From: Perkinsus marinus ATCC 50983
Lineage: Eukaryota; Perkinsozoa; Perkinsida; Perkinsidae
NCBI RefSeq assembly: GCF_000006405.1
Contig: NW_003205573.1
Location: 1,170-59,935 of the forward strand
Length of the DNA stretch: 58,766 bases
Direction of reading: 5' to 3'
The notes under the pieces were generated by a model. That model made no database searches. It was not told the DNA's origin and was given only the letters and a program-made list of their open reading frames with translations. Shown here one piece after another: positions 57,217 through 58,766 of this stretch (position 1 is the first letter of the stretch; the number at the start of each line of letters is the position of its first letter). Both the position numbers and the translations under genes were made by a program.

Positions 57217-58766
57217 ATGGATGCATTACCATTGACTCAAGCAAGGTCTGTATCGGATGCATCAGACATCCCTACAGTTGAAGACACGGCCAGCGTCGTC
57301 ACCAATGCTGCGGTGGAGACCGACAGTATAGCCAGTGTAAGGGACAGTAGTGTATCATCCGAAATGGAGGAGCATGATGCGGACCATCTGGGAGTTGACG
57401 GAGTATCTTCTCTCGATTCGACCGCGAAACCGACGGAGAGCGGCGAACTGGATAAACCTGTTGAAAAAGAAAGCAGCGAGCGTAACCGGAGTGAATCATC
57501 GGATGTGGCAATGTGCCGCATATGCGGACAAGGGGTCGAGGAGGGACCTCTCTACCATCCATGTCGGTGTTCGGGTAGCATAGCCTACGTACATGAACAG
57601 TGTCTCAGGAGATGGCTAGCAATGCGACGTACTATGGGGTATATATTTAGGCCTTTTTCTACGTGGATTGTAGTCGTTGTGGTCATCTAGAGACGCCCTA
57701 TCTGCGATTGTTCTTAACCTCTCTGGCAGGTACGGGACGGACTGATGATGATAATGATGGCACATTCATTTTGGAGGATCAGCGTTGCGAGCTATGTGGA
57801 CATAAGTTCTCCTTCCGAGTGGTGTAATAAGATGGGGTCGATCTTGCGACCTTTGGATTACGCTGGTTATGTGCAGGTACGCTCCCAATGCGCCACATCG
57901 TCTGCCTATGAAGTATCTCTTCACCGAGACTTGGAAGTTGATATTTTCTATTGTCAAGAAGTGCCTTCGTCCTCTCTATGCGTTTACAATATGGCTGGTA
58001 ATATCGGGCTGGCCGACTCGTCTCTCGCATCATTACGTACTCCGTCATCGGATGTAATTTCATGGCGCAGTGACGCATTTCAGGTACTACTGCCGTTGGT
58101 GTCGATGACCGTACTGGTAGACGTTTTTGGTGTTATCGATGGCTTTCCGGATCGTCTTCAAATGTAATTTCGTGGCGCGTGACGGACTTCGTGGGCCGGC
58201 TTGTGAATGAGCCTCTACCATATCATCAGATACGGCTTCGTCCTTGGCCCGAGCTCGTCCAGTGACAGTCGAGTACCTTGGTTAGCCTTGGTGTTCAGAA
58301 GGCCGATGTTGGGGGTGTTGTGCGGAGGGATAGTCGTTTCTATATGCGGTTTTGGACTGCTGCAATTGTGGCTGCATACGCGGATAGCAGCCGTCCCAAT
58401 GGTGGTGCCTACGGAGCCCGGCGATGAGCGCCCCAGGGTCATAGAGAGGAGGAGGAGGAGACCAGCAACACCGACAGGAGGAGCAGGAGAGAATGCTCAC
58501 GAGGTTGAGGTGGATAACAACGATGATGAAGATCATCATGACGTTGGTACGGCTACTACGACAGTAGATGGCAGCGGCACTGCTGAGGAAGCGGAGATTG
58601 AAGTCAGGCTTGAGAGTAGGGACTAGGGGGGGGGGAGGTTGGTAGTAGAGTAGTGTGGACCATTCTTCCACTTCTTAGACCTAATCGGTTTGGAAGGCAG
58701 CTTGGGACCATCGATTTCAACGTGGTTTGTGATGCTCTACGCCAATTACTATAGCCATGCTCGCTC
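57217..58766 (+). CDS. Doa10/MARCH6-like RING-CH membrane ubiquitin ligase (N-terminal part)
   Basis: ER membrane E3 ligase for protein quality control. The first exon has an acidic Ser-rich lead, then the RING-CH: CRICGQGVEEGPLYHPCRCSG with C100, C103, C116, C118, then SIAYVHEQCLRRWL with H126 and C129. The second exon supplies CELCGHKFSFRV. Next come YAPNAPHRLPMKYLFTETWK, matching the family's 'YxPdxPxrLP', and hydrophobic segments (LRPLYAFTIWLVISGWP; RRPMLGVLCGGIVVSICGFG). A basic/acidic loop follows (IERRRRRPATPT; EVEVDNNDDEDHHDVG). The gene continues past the right edge. Two family C introns are present (58044-58083, about 58164-58229). The RING-CH call is firm; Doa10 rather than another MARCH is inferred. 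Confidence 0.75.
58044..58083 (+). repeat. Family C intron
   Basis: 40 bp, GTCATCGGATGTAATTTC...CATTTCAG, with GTAATTTCATGGCGCAGTGA. It follows the exon ending SHHYVLR. Confidence 0.7.
58164..58229 (+). repeat. Family C intron
   Basis: Begins GTAATTTCGTGGCGCGTGAC exactly at the 5' splice site and ends ATATCATCAG. It lies only 80 bp after the previous family C intron. Confidence 0.65.

Overview
This window looks like nuclear DNA of a small-genome protist, most plausibly an alveolate close to the perkinsids (inference). All sizeable genes found are eukaryotic housekeeping or flagellar genes. They are densely packed on both strands and cut by many very short introns (mostly about 45-60 bp, GT...AG). 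All three standard stop codons end recognisable proteins, which argues against a ciliate code. A RAP-domain organellar RNA-binding protein, a STELLO-type glycosyltransferase and a set of centriole/flagellum genes fit a flagellated alveolate. There are two 100-bp assembly gaps (20733-20832, 46727-46826).

Layout. 1-1592: PRMT7-type arginine methyltransferase (-, runs off the left edge). 2.2-6.6 kb: RBM26/27-like RS/Pro-rich/RRM protein (-). 6.7-8.2 kb: alpha/beta-hydrolase lipase (+). 8.9-9.35 kb: small unknown gene (-). 9.4-10.8 kb: NSUN-type RNA m5C methyltransferase (+). 11.5-15.1 kb: poorly resolved minus-strand genes. 15.6-20.7 kb: STELLO (DUF288) glycosyltransferase, GDP-mannose-dehydratase-like enzyme and an unknown gene (all +). 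20.8-22.65 kb: SNAPC3 (+). 23.3-25.4 kb: membrane RING-H2 E3 ligase (+). 25.9-31.5 kb: RAP-domain protein (+). 31.6-39 kb: small or partly resolved genes, including a tRNA-Pro, a PG-rich-repeat flagellar protein (-), a leucine-rich-repeat protein (-) and a membrane protein (-). 39.1-42.7 kb: centriolar SAS-6 (-), divergent from PAN3 (+, 43.1-47.2 kb). 48.4-49.3 kb: TRAPPC3 (+). 50.2-53.5 kb: TCF25 (-). 54-55.8 kb: unresolved exons. 56.15-57.0 kb: MORN5 (+). 57.2 kb to right edge: Doa10/MARCH6-like RING-CH ligase (+).

The most interesting result concerns the introns. When exons are placed by protein homology, many introns in unrelated genes share recurring cores. Family A carries a tRNA T-arm/B-box-like word (GGGAATCGAACC or its complement). 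Family B carries TCGCTTCGCTCCGC. Family C carries ATTTCGTGGCGCGTGACGG just after the 5' splice site. Family D carries CGTTGAGGAAATGCAAGATT. This is the pattern expected of introner-like elements (introns spread by copying). A separate family of about 145-190 bp hAT-like MITEs, some with 8-bp target duplications, also sits in or beside introns. A complete tRNA-Pro gene, a full-length tRNA-like relic in a PAN3 intron and an intron made only of GTA repeats in SAS-6 extend the theme. No retrovirus-like or capsid-bearing element was recognised.
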